A stretch of DNA of 64,000 nt from Bradyrhizobium diazoefficiens (GTDB lineage Bacteria; Pseudomonadota; Alphaproteobacteria; Rhizobiales; Xanthobacteraceae). A program made the position numbers and the translations under genes. Every line of letters begins with the position of its first letter. Position 1 is the stretch's first letter. The notes beneath the pieces were generated by a model that ran no database searches, had not been told where the DNA came from, and worked only from the letters and a program-made list of their open reading frames with translations. The stretch lies in assembly GCF_016612535.1 (NCBI RefSeq), contig NZ_JAENXS010000002.1:62001-126000 (forward strand), given 5' to 3'. Below, in pieces: positions 38,801-47,254 of this stretch.

Positions 38801-39716
38801 AACAAGCGGCGAAGCGCCCACTGCTACGCGCTGCGGCTTCGTTGCCCTGATCGGCGCGCCGAACGTCGGCAAGTCCACGCTGGTCAATGCGCTGGTCGGG
38901 GCCAAGGTCACGATCGTCTCGCGCAAGGTGCAGACCACGCGCGCGCTGATCCGCGGCATCGTCATCGAGAACAACGCGCAGATCATCCTGGTGGACACGC
39001 CCGGCATCTTCCTGCCCAAGCGCCGGCTCGACCGCGCCATGGTCTCGACTGCCTGGAGCGGGGCGCATGACGCCGATCTCGTCTGCGTGCTGCTCGACGC
39101 CAAGAACGGCATTGATGAAGAGGCCGAGGCGATCTTCGCCAAGGCCGCGAGCGTCAAGCACGAGAAGATCCTGGTGATCAACAAGGTCGACCTGGTCCAG
39201 CGCGAGAAGCTGCTGGCGCTGGCGCAGGCCGCCAACGAGCGCATGACCTTCGCGAAAACCTTCATGATTGCGGCGATCTCGGGCGATGGCGTCGACGATA
39301 TCCGCACGACGCTGGCCGAAATGGTACCGCCTGGCCCGTACCTCTATCCCGAGGACCAGATGTCGGACGCGCCGATGCGGCAGCTGGCGGCCGAAATCAC
39401 GCGGGAGAAAATTTATCAGAAGCTGCACCAGGAATTGCCCTACCAGTCCACGGTCGAGACCGACAAGTGGGAGGAGCGCAAGGACAAGTCGGTGCGCATC
39501 GAGCAGACGATCTTCGTGGAGCGCGAGAGCCAGCGCAAGATCATGCTCGGCAAGGGCGGCGCCACCATCAAGTCGATCGGCGCGGACTCGCGGAAAGAAC
39601 TGATGCAGATTCTCGACGTCCCGGTGCATCTGTTCCTGTTCGTCAAGGTGCGCGAGAACTGGGGTGACGATCCCGATCGCTACCGCGAGATGGGCCTGGA
39701 ATTTCCCAAACAATAA
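38790..39716 (+). CDS. era: GTPase Era
   Basis: Era is an essential GTPase that binds the 3' end of 16S rRNA during 30S assembly. The 308-residue protein has G1 (IGAPNVGKSTLVNAL), G2 (TTRALIRGI), G3 (VDTPGIF) and G4 (VINKVDLV) in the GTPase domain, and a C-terminal KH domain with IMLGKGGATIKSIG. ATG 38790 overlaps the rnc stop by 11 bases; a GTG at 38769 would add seven residues. The rnc-era-recO order is conserved across proteobacteria. Confidence 0.97.
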   Translation: MTAETSGEAPTATRCGFVALIGAPNVGKSTLVNALVGAKVTIVSRKVQTTRALIRGIVIENNAQIILVDTPGIFLPKRRLDRAMVSTAWSGAHDADLVCVLLDAKNGIDEEAEAIFAKAASVKHEKILVINKVDLVQREKLLALAQAANERMTFAKTFMIAAISGDGVDDIRTTLAEMVPPGPYLYPEDQMSDAPMRQLAAEITREKIYQKLHQELPYQSTVETDKWEERKDKSVRIEQTIFVERESQRKIMLGKGGATIKSIGADSRKELMQILDVPVHLFLFVKVRENWGDDPDRYREMGLEFPKQ

Positions 39717-39737
39717 GCAAGAACAGATCGGTAACCG

Positions 39738-40118
39738 ATGAGCGTGCCCCGCAACGTCCAGCGCTTCGAAGCGTTGCTTTATGCCTCGCTGATGCTGGAT
39801 GCCCTGTCGGTCGCCGTGCAGGACCGCACGCCCAGCATCGAGATGACCGAGCAGATGATCATGACGGCGACGCTGCTCGCCGGAGGCATGATCCTGCTGC
39901 TAGTCTATTTCGTCTGGCTGGCTGCGCATTGGCGCAAGAACTGGCCGCGCTGGGTGCTGGCGGCGGCGCTGGTGCTGTCGGTGATCTCGCTCGCCCAGAT
40001 CATCGGCGAGCGCGGCCTGGAGCTCGACAGTGTCATCGAGATCGTTTCCTGCGTGCTGACGGCGTTCGGGCTGTATTTCTCATTCTCTGGCGACGCGCAG
40101 GGCTGGTTCAACGCGTGA
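39738..40118 (+). CDS. Small membrane protein between era and recO
   Basis: A 126-residue protein predicted by eye to have three or four membrane helices: LLAGGMILLLVYFVWLAAHW, WVLAAALVLSVISLAQII and a C-terminal EIVSCVLTAFGLYFSFS; an N-terminal amphipathic stretch RFEALLYASLMLDALSVAV may be a fourth. It begins 21 bases after era and ends before an inverted repeat. I do not recognise a named family. The position suggests co-transcription with era and recO, with no clue to its job. Confidence 0.8.
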   Translation: MSVPRNVQRFEALLYASLMLDALSVAVQDRTPSIEMTEQMIMTATLLAGGMILLLVYFVWLAAHWRKNWPRWVLAAALVLSVISLAQIIGERGLELDSVIEIVSCVLTAFGLYFSFSGDAQGWFNA

Positions 40119-40123
40119 GGTTG

Positions 40124-40169
40124 CGTAGGGCGGATCACGCCTTCGGCTACTAATCTAATCCGCCCTACG
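40124..40169. repeat. Intergenic inverted repeat before recO
   Basis: A perfect 12-bp inverted repeat, CGTAGGGCGGAT at 40124-40135 and ATCCGCCCTACG at 40158-40169, encloses 22 bases that contain GCCTTCGGC. Elements built from GTAGGGCGGAT...ATCCGCCCTAC with a GCCTTCGGC centre are, from memory, widespread between proteobacterial genes. It may also attenuate transcription into recO. Confidence 0.7.
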
Positions 40170-40201
40170 ATTCAGGGCTGAAATCCGCTAGACTTTCACA
40201 C

Positions 40202-40954
40202 ATGGAATGGACCGACGAAGGCATCGTGCTGGGGGTGCGGCGGCATGGCGAGAGTAGCGCCATTGTCGAGCTCCTGACCCGCGCGCACGGCCGGCATCTC
40301 GGTCTCGTGCGGGGCGGCGCAGGCTCGCGGATGCGGCCGCTGCTGCAGCCCGGCAATAGCATCAGCGCGGTGTGGCGGGCGCGGCTCGACGAGCATCTCG
40401 GTACCTATGCTATCGAGGGCCTGAAGTTGCGTGCGGCGACGCTGCTTGGATCCTCCCATGGCGTCTACGGCGTCACTCATCTTGCCTCGATTGCGCGGCT
40501 GCTGCCGGAGCGCGATCCGCATGAGCAGATCTTCGCGATGCTCGAGCATTCGCTCGACGATTTCGACGACATCGGCAGTGCTGCCGTGCACGTGATCCAT
40601 TTCGAGCTGGCCATGCTCGGAGAACTCGGCTTCGGGCTAGCGCTCGAAAACTGCGCGGTGTCGGGGGAGACCTCCGACCTGATCTACGTCTCGCCGAAAT
40701 CCGGCGGCGCGGTGTCGCGCACCGCCGGCGAGCCGTGGCGCGACCGGTTGCTGCGGCTGCCGCCGTTCCTTCGCCAGGGCGAGGCCACCAACGATCTCAC
40801 CGACGACGATCTCCACGACGGCTTTCGGCTCACCGGCCTGTTCCTGCTGCGCCACGTGCTGGAGCCGCGGGGCCAGGGCCATTCCGACGCGCGTGCCGGA
40901 TTCATCAACGCCCTGACGCGGCAGCAGGCCAAGGCGGCGCTCCCAGCGCCATAA
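40202..40954 (+). CDS. recO: DNA repair protein RecO
   Basis: RecO helps RecR load RecA on SSB-coated single-stranded DNA. The 250-residue protein starts [20 protein letters not shown], typical of the OB-fold domain, followed by [17 protein letters not shown] and the helical part [20 protein letters not shown], where the alphaproteobacterial protein keeps a single Cys rather than a full zinc site; [11 protein letters not shown] closes the chain. Position downstream of era is conserved. Confidence 0.95.
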   Translation: MEWTDEGIVLGVRRHGESSAIVELLTRAHGRHLGLVRGGAGSRMRPLLQPGNSISAVWRARLDEHLGTYAIEGLKLRAATLLGSSHGVYGVTHLASIARLLPERDPHEQIFAMLEHSLDDFDDIGSAAVHVIHFELAMLGELGFGLALENCAVSGETSDLIYVSPKSGGAVSRTAGEPWRDRLLRLPPFLRQGEATNDLTDDDLHDGFRLTGLFLLRHVLEPRGQGHSDARAGFINALTRQQAKAALPAP

Positions 40955-41077
40955 AAGTTCGGCGCTCCCAGCGCCATGAACTGGCGGCGGCTCTGCCCTG
41001 CTTCGTGGCCTTCCCCCGGAACCAAATCGGCTAGCTTGAGTTGGCCCGAGCAGGTTCCATCACGGGGGACAGCCTAA

Positions 41078-41356
41078 ATGTTGATCAAAGGATTTGTGCT
41101 GTCGGCAGCCCTCTTCGCGCTGGCGCCGGACGCGATGGCTGGCGAGCCGCAGCCGGGGGTCTTTCGGCGGGCATCCTGTACTGTCGTCAGATACTATGTC
41201 GCGAAATATTCGGCTGCGGCTGCAGAGACATGGGCGAGATCCAAGGGAGCGACGGAGGCCGAAATCGAGGCCGCCCGGCGTTGCCTGGCCAATGCGCCGG
41301 TCAACGCGCAACCCAAGGTCCAGCCGGCTGTCACGGCCGGCTGGGCGGGGCGGTAG
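41078..41356 (+). CDS. Small secreted protein, function unknown
   Basis: A 92-residue protein with a signal peptide (MLIKGFVLSAALFALAPDAM, cleavage near AMA-GEP) and a mature part with two Cys (RRASCTVVRYYVAKYSAAAAE and AARRCLANAP) that could form a disulfide. The mature part is helical, WARSKGATEAEIEAARRC. Similar tiny exported proteins are common in Rhizobiales without known role. No ribosome site stands out; it lies between recO and parC on the same strand. Confidence 0.75.
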   Translation: MLIKGFVLSAALFALAPDAMAGEPQPGVFRRASCTVVRYYVAKYSAAAAETWARSKGATEAEIEAARRCLANAPVNAQPKVQPAVTAGWAGR

Positions 41357-41416
41357 AGGCCCGCAGGGAACCAATCCATCCTTGCCCGATTCGCTTCCAC
41401 GGTTTAACCGGGCGGC

Positions 41417-43675
41417 ATGGGAAAACGAATCGTTCCGCCGGAAGAACCCGCCGAAATTCATGATGTGCCGCTGCGTGAAGCGCTGGAAGAGCGCTATCTC
41501 GCGTACGCGCTCTCCACCATCATGCATCGCGCACTGCCTGACGCGCGAGACGGCCTGAAGCCGGTGCATCGGCGCATCCTCTACGGCATGCGCCTGCTCA
41601 GGCTCGACCCCGGCACGGCCTTCAAGAAATCCGCCAAGATCGTCGGCGACGTGATGGGCTCGTTCCATCCGCATGGCGACCAGGCGATCTACGACGCCAT
41701 GGTGCGCCTCGCGCAGGATTTCTCCTCGCGTTATCCGCTGGTCGACGGCCAGGGCAATTTCGGCAATATCGACGGCGATAACCCCGCCGCCTACCGCTAC
41801 ACCGAAGCCCGCATGACCGACGTCGCGCGGCTTCTGCTCGACGGCATCGACGAGGACGGCGTCGAGTTCCGTCCCAATTACGACGGCCAGTCGAAAGAGC
41901 CAGTCGTGTTGCCGGGCGGCTTTCCGAACCTGCTCGCCAATGGTGCGCAGGGCATCGCGGTCGGGATGGCGACCTCGATCCCGCCGCACAACGCCGCCGA
42001 GCTTTGCGACGCCGCGCTGCACCTGATCGAGAAGCCCGACGCGAAGTCCAAGGCGCTTTTGAAGTGGGTGAAGGGACCGGACTTCCCAACCGGCGGCATC
42101 TGCATCGATTCCAAGCAGGCGATCGCTGAAGCCTATACGACCGGCCGCGGCTCGTTTCGCGTCCGCGCCCGATGGGAGCAGGAAGAGGGTACGCGCGGCA
42201 CCTGGGTCGTCGTCGTCACCGAGATCCCGTTCCTGGTGCAGAAGTCCCGCCTGATCGAGAAGATCGCTGAGCTGCTGGACCAGAAGAAGCTGCCGCTGGT
42301 CGGCGATATCAGGGACGAGTCGGCGGAAGACGTCCGCATCGTGATCGAGCCGAAGTCGAAGAACGTCGATCCGGCGCTGATGATGGAATCGCTGTTTCGA
42401 CTGACCGAGCTCGAAAACAAGATTCCGCTCAACCTCAACGTTCTGATCAAGGGCCGCGTCCCCAAGGTGGTGGGACTCGCGGAGTGCCTGCGCGAATGGC
42501 TCGACCATCTGCGCGACGTGCTGATCCGGCGCAGCAACTACCGCAAGACACAGATCGAGAATCGGCTCGAGGTCCTCGGTGGCTATCTGATCGCATTCCT
42601 CAACATCGACGAGGTGATCCGGATCATCCGCACCGAAGACGAACCGAAGCCGGTTCTGATGAAGACATTCAAGCTCACCGAAGTCCAGGCTGAAGCCATC
42701 CTCGACATGCGCCTGCGCCGCTTGCGCAAGCTCGAAGAGATGGAGATCCGCACCGAGGACAAGAACCTCCGTGCCGAGCTCAAGGGCATCAATGCGGTGC
42801 TCGCGTCCGAGCCCGAGCAGTGGAAGAAGGTCGCCGAGCAGGTCGGCAAAGTCCGTGACATGTTCGGACCGAAGACGCCGCTCGGCAAGCGCCGCACCAC
42901 CTTTGCCGATGCGCCCGAGCACGATCTCGCCGCGATGGAGGAGGCCCTCGTGGAGCGCGAGCCGGTCACGGTCGTGGTCTCCGACAAGGGCTGGATCCGC
43001 ACCATGAAGGGCCATGTCGAGGACCTCTCGAGCCTCGCCTTCAAGCAGGACGACAAGCTCGGCTTCGCGTTCTTTGCGGAGACGACCTCGAAGCTGCTGC
43101 TGTTTGCGACCAACGGCAAGTTCTACTCGATCGATGTGGCGAAGCTTCCGGGCGGCCGCGGTCACGGCGAGCCGATCCGCCAGTTCATCGATCTCGAGCC
43201 GGAAGCTGCGCCGGTCACGCTGTTCGTCAACAAAGGCGGGCGCAAATTCCTGGTCGCGAGCCACGAGGGCCAGGGCTTCGTCGTCAACGAGGACGATTGC
43301 GTCGGCACCACGAAGAAGGGCAAGCAGGTCCTCAACGTCGACATGCCGAACGAGGCGCGCACGGTCACCGAAGTGATCGGCGACACCGTCGCGGTCATCG
43401 GCGAGAACCGCAAGATGCTGATCTTCCCGCTCGACCAGGTGCCGGAGATGGCGCGCGGTCGCGGCGTGCGCCTGCAGAAGTACAAGGACGGCGGCCTCTC
43501 CGACATCGCCGTGTTCGAGGCCAAGGCAGGCCTGACCTGGAAGGACTCTGCCGGCCGCGAATTTTCGGCGACCATGAAGGAGCTCGCCGAGTGGCAAGGC
43601 ACCCGCGCCGACGCCGGCCGCCTGCCGCCGAAGGGATTCCCGAAGTCGAACAAGTTCGGCCGGGTGATCGGGTAG
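41417..43675 (+). CDS. parC: DNA topoisomerase IV subunit A
   Basis: ParC is the DNA-cleaving subunit of topoisomerase IV, which unlinks daughter chromosomes. The 752-residue protein has the QRDR region [20 protein letters not shown], the catalytic tyrosine in [10 protein letters not shown] near residue 123, and the C-terminal beta-propeller-like region with spaced GxxH/RG motifs ([16 protein letters not shown]). It lacks the GyrA-box sequence, supporting ParC over GyrA. A hairpin follows the stop. parE is not adjacent. Confidence 0.95.
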   Translation: MGKRIVPPEEPAEIHDVPLREALEERYLAYALSTIMHRALPDARDGLKPVHRRILYGMRLLRLDPGTAFKKSAKIVGDVMGSFHPHGDQAIYDAMVRLAQDFSSRYPLVDGQGNFGNIDGDNPAAYRYTEARMTDVARLLLDGIDEDGVEFRPNYDGQSKEPVVLPGGFPNLLANGAQGIAVGMATSIPPHNAAELCDAALHLIEKPDAKSKALLKWVKGPDFPTGGICIDSKQAIAEAYTTGRGSFRVRARWEQEEGTRGTWVVVVTEIPFLVQKSRLIEKIAELLDQKKLPLVGDIRDESAEDVRIVIEPKSKNVDPALMMESLFRLTELENKIPLNLNVLIKGRVPKVVGLAECLREWLDHLRDVLIRRSNYRKTQIENRLEVLGGYLIAFLNIDEVIRIIRTEDEPKPVLMKTFKLTEVQAEAILDMRLRRLRKLEEMEIRTEDKNLRAELKGINAVLASEPEQWKKVAEQVGKVRDMFGPKTPLGKRRTTFADAPEHDLAAMEEALVEREPVTVVVSDKGWIRTMKGHVEDLSSLAFKQDDKLGFAFFAETTSKLLLFATNGKFYSIDVAKLPGGRGHGEPIRQFIDLEPEAAPVTLFVNKGGRKFLVASHEGQGFVVNEDDCVGTTKKGKQVLNVDMPNEARTVTEVIGDTVAVIGENRKMLIFPLDQVPEMARGRGVRLQKYKDGGLSDIAVFEAKAGLTWKDSAGREFSATMKELAEWQGTRADAGRLPPKGFPKSNKFGRVIG

Positions 43676-43694
43676 GGGCACTCTTTGCCCGGAC

Positions 43695-43723
43695 GCGCAG
43701 CAACGTTTTTCGCGTTGCTGCGC
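43695..43723 (+). terminator. Terminator-like hairpin after parC
   Basis: A perfect 11-bp stem GCGCAGCAACG/CGTTGCTGCGC encloses the loop TTTTTCG, 20 bases after the parC stop. The T-run is inside the loop instead of after the stem, so it is not a classical intrinsic terminator, but it likely ends or protects the parC transcript. Confidence 0.65.
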
Positions 43724-43904
43724 GGAGCCGGGACCTACGCCACATGGATTGCTTGGCGACATGGGCCTGGCTCAGCGGCGCACCGTCGAAGTGACGCTGC
43801 GCTGGGTCCGGGGCACGAGCGAGCATTGCTCTCCAATTCGCATTCCGCCACTGGTCTGATATCGTTCATCATCCCGATGTTCTCGAACGTTGAGAAATAG
43901 TGCG

Positions 43905-45449
43905 ATGTACGATGTCATTGTTGTCGGCGGCGGCTCGGCCGGCGCCGCGGTTGCGGCCCGGCTCTCCGAGGATCCCGCACGGCGCGTCCTGCTGCTCGAA
44001 GCAGGCCTCGACTGGCGCGCTGATGAAGCGCCCTGGGAAGTGCGGACACCAAATCCGATCCCGATCATCCACAAGCGCGAATACCAGGAGAAATGGCAGT
44101 GGCCCGATCTCCTGACGCGCCGCGTGGCGGGGCAGGAGCCGCGCTTCTACTGGCGCGGCAAGGGGCTCGGCGGCTCATCGATGATGAACGGCCAGATCGC
44201 GATCCGCGGCGTTGCCGATGCGTTCGACGAATGGGCCGCCAATGGCTGCACCGGCTGGTCGGCCAAGGACGTGATGCCGCTGTTCTCGGTGATCGAGGAC
44301 GATTTTGAGTTCGGCGACGCCGCAGGCCACGGACGCGGCGGCCCGTTGCCGGTCTATCGCGCGCCGCCCGAAAAATGGGGCCCGGTCGATCGCGGCTTGC
44401 GCGATGCGGCGCTGGCGAGCGGCCATCCCTGGTGCGCCGACGTCAACGGGCCTGATGGCGAGGGCGTCGCCTGCTATCCCATCAACAGCCGCGACAGCCG
44501 CCGTATCACGACCAATGAAGGCTATCTGGAGCCCGCGCGCGGCCGCGCCAATCTGGAGATCCGGGGCAAGACGCTCGTCGATCGCGTGCTGATCAGCGAC
44601 GGAAGGGCGACCGCCCTCCGGGTTCACATCGATGGGCAGGGCATCCACGTGATCAGCGCCCGCCAGATCGTGCTCTGCGCCGGCGCCATCCACAGCCCGG
44701 CGATCCTGTTGCGCTCGGGCATTGGACCTGCGGATGAGCTGACGTCGATGGGGATTGCGGTCGAGCGCGATCTGCCCGTCGGCCGCCACTTCTTCGATCA
44801 TCCGCTGTTTCGCGCAACGATCCAGCTTCACGAAAATCTGCGTCCTACTGATCCGGACACCCGCCACACCAATTGCTGCGTGACCTATTCGTCGGGCCTG
44901 GCCAATGGCGGCAAGCGCGACATGATCCTGATCGCCTTCAACCACCGCGGCATCGGCGTGCCCGGAGCCATCGGCGCCGGGCTGTTCAACGCCTATTCGC
45001 GCGGCACGCTCAAGCTGGCCTCGACCGATCCTTCCGTCGATCCCGTCGTCGAGGAAAACATGCTGGCCGATCCCCGCGACATGCTGCGCATGAAGGACGC
45101 AGTGAAACGGCTCGCGGTGATCACCTCGCAGCCGGCGCTCGCCGGCATCGCCGACTGGATCAGGTTGACCGACACCGACCTGACGCTGCCGCAGGCATCG
45201 GCGTTGCCGGATCACGAACTCGATGCGCTGCTGCGCCGCGAAACCGGCGACATCCAGCATGCCGCCGGCAGCTGCCGCATGAGCGGCGCTGGGGATGCCG
45301 ATGGCGTGGTCAATCCCGACGGCACGGTGAAGGGCATCTCGGGCTTGCGCATCGCCGACGCCTCGATCATGCCGTCCGACTGCCGGGCTAATACCCACTT
45401 CACGACGGTAGTGATTGGGGAAGCGATCGCGCGGATGATGATGGGGTAG
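43905..45449 (+). CDS. GMC family oxidoreductase (choline/alcohol dehydrogenase-like)
   Basis: A 514-residue FAD-dependent oxidoreductase of the glucose-methanol-choline family. The ADP-binding fold is at the start (YDVIVVGGGSAGAAVAARLSE), followed by the GMC signatures KGLGGSSMMNGQIAIRG near residue 90 and LCAGAIHSPAILLRSGIGP near 260. The catalytic His lies in IQHAAGSCRMSG and the closing motif is ANTHFTTVVIGE. Substrate could be an alcohol, choline or aldehyde; context offers no hint. ATG 43905 is chosen over a TTG at 43890. Confidence 0.92.
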   Translation: MYDVIVVGGGSAGAAVAARLSEDPARRVLLLEAGLDWRADEAPWEVRTPNPIPIIHKREYQEKWQWPDLLTRRVAGQEPRFYWRGKGLGGSSMMNGQIAIRGVADAFDEWAANGCTGWSAKDVMPLFSVIEDDFEFGDAAGHGRGGPLPVYRAPPEKWGPVDRGLRDAALASGHPWCADVNGPDGEGVACYPINSRDSRRITTNEGYLEPARGRANLEIRGKTLVDRVLISDGRATALRVHIDGQGIHVISARQIVLCAGAIHSPAILLRSGIGPADELTSMGIAVERDLPVGRHFFDHPLFRATIQLHENLRPTDPDTRHTNCCVTYSSGLANGGKRDMILIAFNHRGIGVPGAIGAGLFNAYSRGTLKLASTDPSVDPVVEENMLADPRDMLRMKDAVKRLAVITSQPALAGIADWIRLTDTDLTLPQASALPDHELDALLRRETGDIQHAAGSCRMSGAGDADGVVNPDGTVKGISGLRIADASIMPSDCRANTHFTTVVIGEAIARMMMG

Positions 45450-45463
45450 TTCTACTGCATCCG

Positions 45464-45543
45464 CGTCATTGCGAGCGGAGCGAAGCAATCCAGAATCCTT
45501 CCGCGGAGACAGTCTGGATTGCTTCGCTCCGCTCGCAATGACG
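45464..45543. repeat. Perfect 31-bp inverted repeat (dispersed REP-type element)
   Basis: The arms are 45464-45494 and 45513-45543, exact reverse complements with an 18-base spacer. The outer word is CGTCATTGCGAGCG and the inner GAAGCAATCCAGA. Elements starting CGTCATTGCGAGCG and continuing GAAGCAATCC are, from memory, among the most frequent intergenic repeats of Bradyrhizobium and Rhodopseudomonas. It lies 14 bases after the GMC gene and could act as a bidirectional terminator. Confidence 0.9.
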
Positions 45544-45549
45544 GAGCAA

Positions 45550-46260
45550 GCGGCGAGGCCATTGCTCACCAATTCACATTTCAAACAGCAGACACATCTT
45601 CGCGTTCTCGCGGCGCCTTCGCCCGAGTTATGTCTCTCGCAGCGCCCTCGCAGAGACGAGGGGCGCAGGGAAGGCTGGGCGCCGGCTGGCACCCGCAGGT
45701 CCGTGCGCCGTAGAAATGCACACGGGGTGGACCACAGGTTCGCCGGATCGCCCGGCCTTCCCTGCGCGATGGTTTACGGCTTACTTCGTGCTCTCCCCGG
45801 GGAGCGATGCACTATTGCCCCCGTCGTCCTGCGGATGGCTGATGCGCGCGGTCCGGTCGGGCCGCCACATCACCACAGGGCTTGACGCACAGGCTCCAGG
45901 CGTCAGGACCACACGACTTCTTCGTCCGCGCACATCTTCGCTGGGACTCCGAGTGCTGGCGTGTGCTCACACCCGAAGCCATGCGAAGACGCTGTCAGCG
46001 TCGTGTCGTCGGCACGAGAGCTGCTGCTCACGGCCAAAGCCGCCCTGCAACGCCGCTCGCGCCCGACGCCGTCGCGTCCCAGCCCGCGGTTCGTGACGAT
46101 CGCGATCCGCCCCTTGTCTCGGGCCAGGTGTTTCGCTTGTACGACAAATCCGAATTTCGGTAAAGTGGAATATTTACGATCCCGGGACTTGACAAGCAAT
46201 GGCGTCGCGCCGGTCGCGGCTGTTTTGCCCGACGGGTGACGGTCGACGGGGCGTGGTGAG
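45550..46260. repeat. Probable dispersed non-coding element with spurious ORFs
   Basis: Around 700 bases without a credible gene. Words such as GCTGGCACCCGCAGGTCCGTG, GCGATGGTTTACGGCTTACTT, GGTTCGTGACGATCGCGATC and TTTTGCCCGACGGGTGACGG are ones I associate with a long repeat copied between genes of Bradyrhizobium and often mis-annotated as small hypothetical proteins. Codon-like structure is absent in all frames. The identification rests on memory and needs a genome self-comparison. Confidence 0.5.
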
Positions 46261-46367
46261 TAGCGGTCGGCTTTGAGGACGCCTCATGCGGATTTTGGGC
46301 GAGCCCTATGGCCGCGGAGAGACCAATCCTATATTATCTGGGAGAGACCCATCAGCAGGAGCTAGTC

Positions 46368-46550
46368 ATGCCCGGCTCGATCATGTTTAGTTTGGTCGTT
46401 ATCGCGTTGATGTTTTGGTGCGGCGGCGTAACCGCTAGCTTCGCGGCAGAGAGAGGACGGTCTAAGCGCATTTGGTTCATCTTGGGAGCGCTGTTCTTCC
46501 CCCTCTTTCCAGCTCAATGGTTCGTGTTGGGGCTGCTGCCAAAAAAGTAA
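46368..46550 (+). CDS. Small two-helix membrane protein
   Basis: A 60-residue protein, MPGSIMFSLVVIALMFWCGG..., with two likely membrane helices (IMFSLVVIALMFWCGGVTAS and WFILGALFFPLFPAQWFVLG) joined by a basic loop AAERGRSKRI. CAGGAG precedes ATG 46368. Its composition is more AT-rich than that of most genes here. No named family recognised; PLDc_N-like two-helix proteins have a similar layout. It lies in a repeat-rich gap and may be horizontally acquired. Confidence 0.6.
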   Translation: MPGSIMFSLVVIALMFWCGGVTASFAAERGRSKRIWFILGALFFPLFPAQWFVLGLLPKK

Positions 46551-46845
46551 TACCACCTGAAGTGTCGTCGAATATCAGCGCGACGACTTCCCACTGTGGA
46601 TATCCGTCTTAGCTGATGTCTCTTTTTTGTGGCCCTTCGCGGCCACGCCGCAAGGCTCACTGCTGGTCGGCTCTTCAGGGTAGACCGGAAGCGGTGATCC
46701 GAAGCCCTCAGTGGCGCATTTTGACCCGTTGCGGACACTAAGGTCTGCTGTCATTCTGTTCGGATGGTAGGCGGCGCGGAAAAAGCTCGGCGAATGCATT
46801 TGCGGCGTTCCACAGGCACGCGCCGACGCGCGTGCGCCTAAAGCG
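46551..46845. other. Repeat-rich non-coding gap
   Basis: No gene. The segment 46690-46745, read on the minus strand, contains TGTCCGCAACGGGTCAAAATG and nearby words resembling the 'ATGTCCGC...GGGTCAAAA' repeats that give rise to spurious ORFs in rhizobial genomes. This looks like a decayed copy; the assignment is from memory. Confidence 0.4.
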
Positions 46846-47155
46846 GTGCGGGGACCCGACTACCTCATAGCCCATGCTTGCTTCGAGTGTCAGAAATCAT
46901 GGAAGGTCCGGGCAGACACGAGCGCGGCTTGTCCACAGTGCAGCTCTTGTCTCCATGAGATGGGCCGCTTGTTCAAGGCTTCGAAGCGGTCCGATGCCGA
47001 ACAGTGGGCAGAAAGTGCAGGCCCTCTGGTCAGCAGGTTTCCGCTTCTGGAGCTACCGGAGCTACCCCGACGCCGAACCATTGCCCGACCGAATGCAGGA
47101 CGTTGATGATTTCATGCGCCGCAACCCAAAACATCCGATGCGCATCGCGCCCTGA
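46846..47155 (+). pseudogene. Frameshifted zinc-ribbon protein gene
   Basis: The first frame, from GTG 46846, reads a zinc-ribbon protein (HACFECQKSWKV, then CPQCSSCLHEMGRLFKASKR and SDAEQW). After position about 47005 the sense continues one frame over: KVQALWSAGFRFWSYRSYPD, AEPLPDRMQDVDDFMRRNP, KHPMRIAP, ending at TGA 47155. Dropping one G from the run TGGG at 47005-47008 restores QWQKVQALWSAGF and a single 102-codon frame. I recall intact relatives with the same FKxxKRxDxxQW and YPDAEPLP parts. Either a recent frameshift mutation or a base-call error; there is no other decay. Confidence 0.7.
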
Positions 47156-47254
47156 TGTCCCCACATGGCTTAAGGCCGCCATGCAGCGCTGTGGGCGTCA
47201 ACGCCGGCTCCTGATGGCAAGTCAGATGCGACGAGCCCACGCGTAGTACATGCC

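Noticed and set aside
41060..43762. 900-codon frame antisense to parC
   Set aside because: Shadow of parC; no start context, no recognizable domain and impossible composition.
45469..46163. Several 90-140 codon frames in the gap after the GMC gene
   Set aside because: Overlapping frames on both strands, Arg/Ser-rich, and the DNA looks like a dispersed repeat rather than coding sequence.
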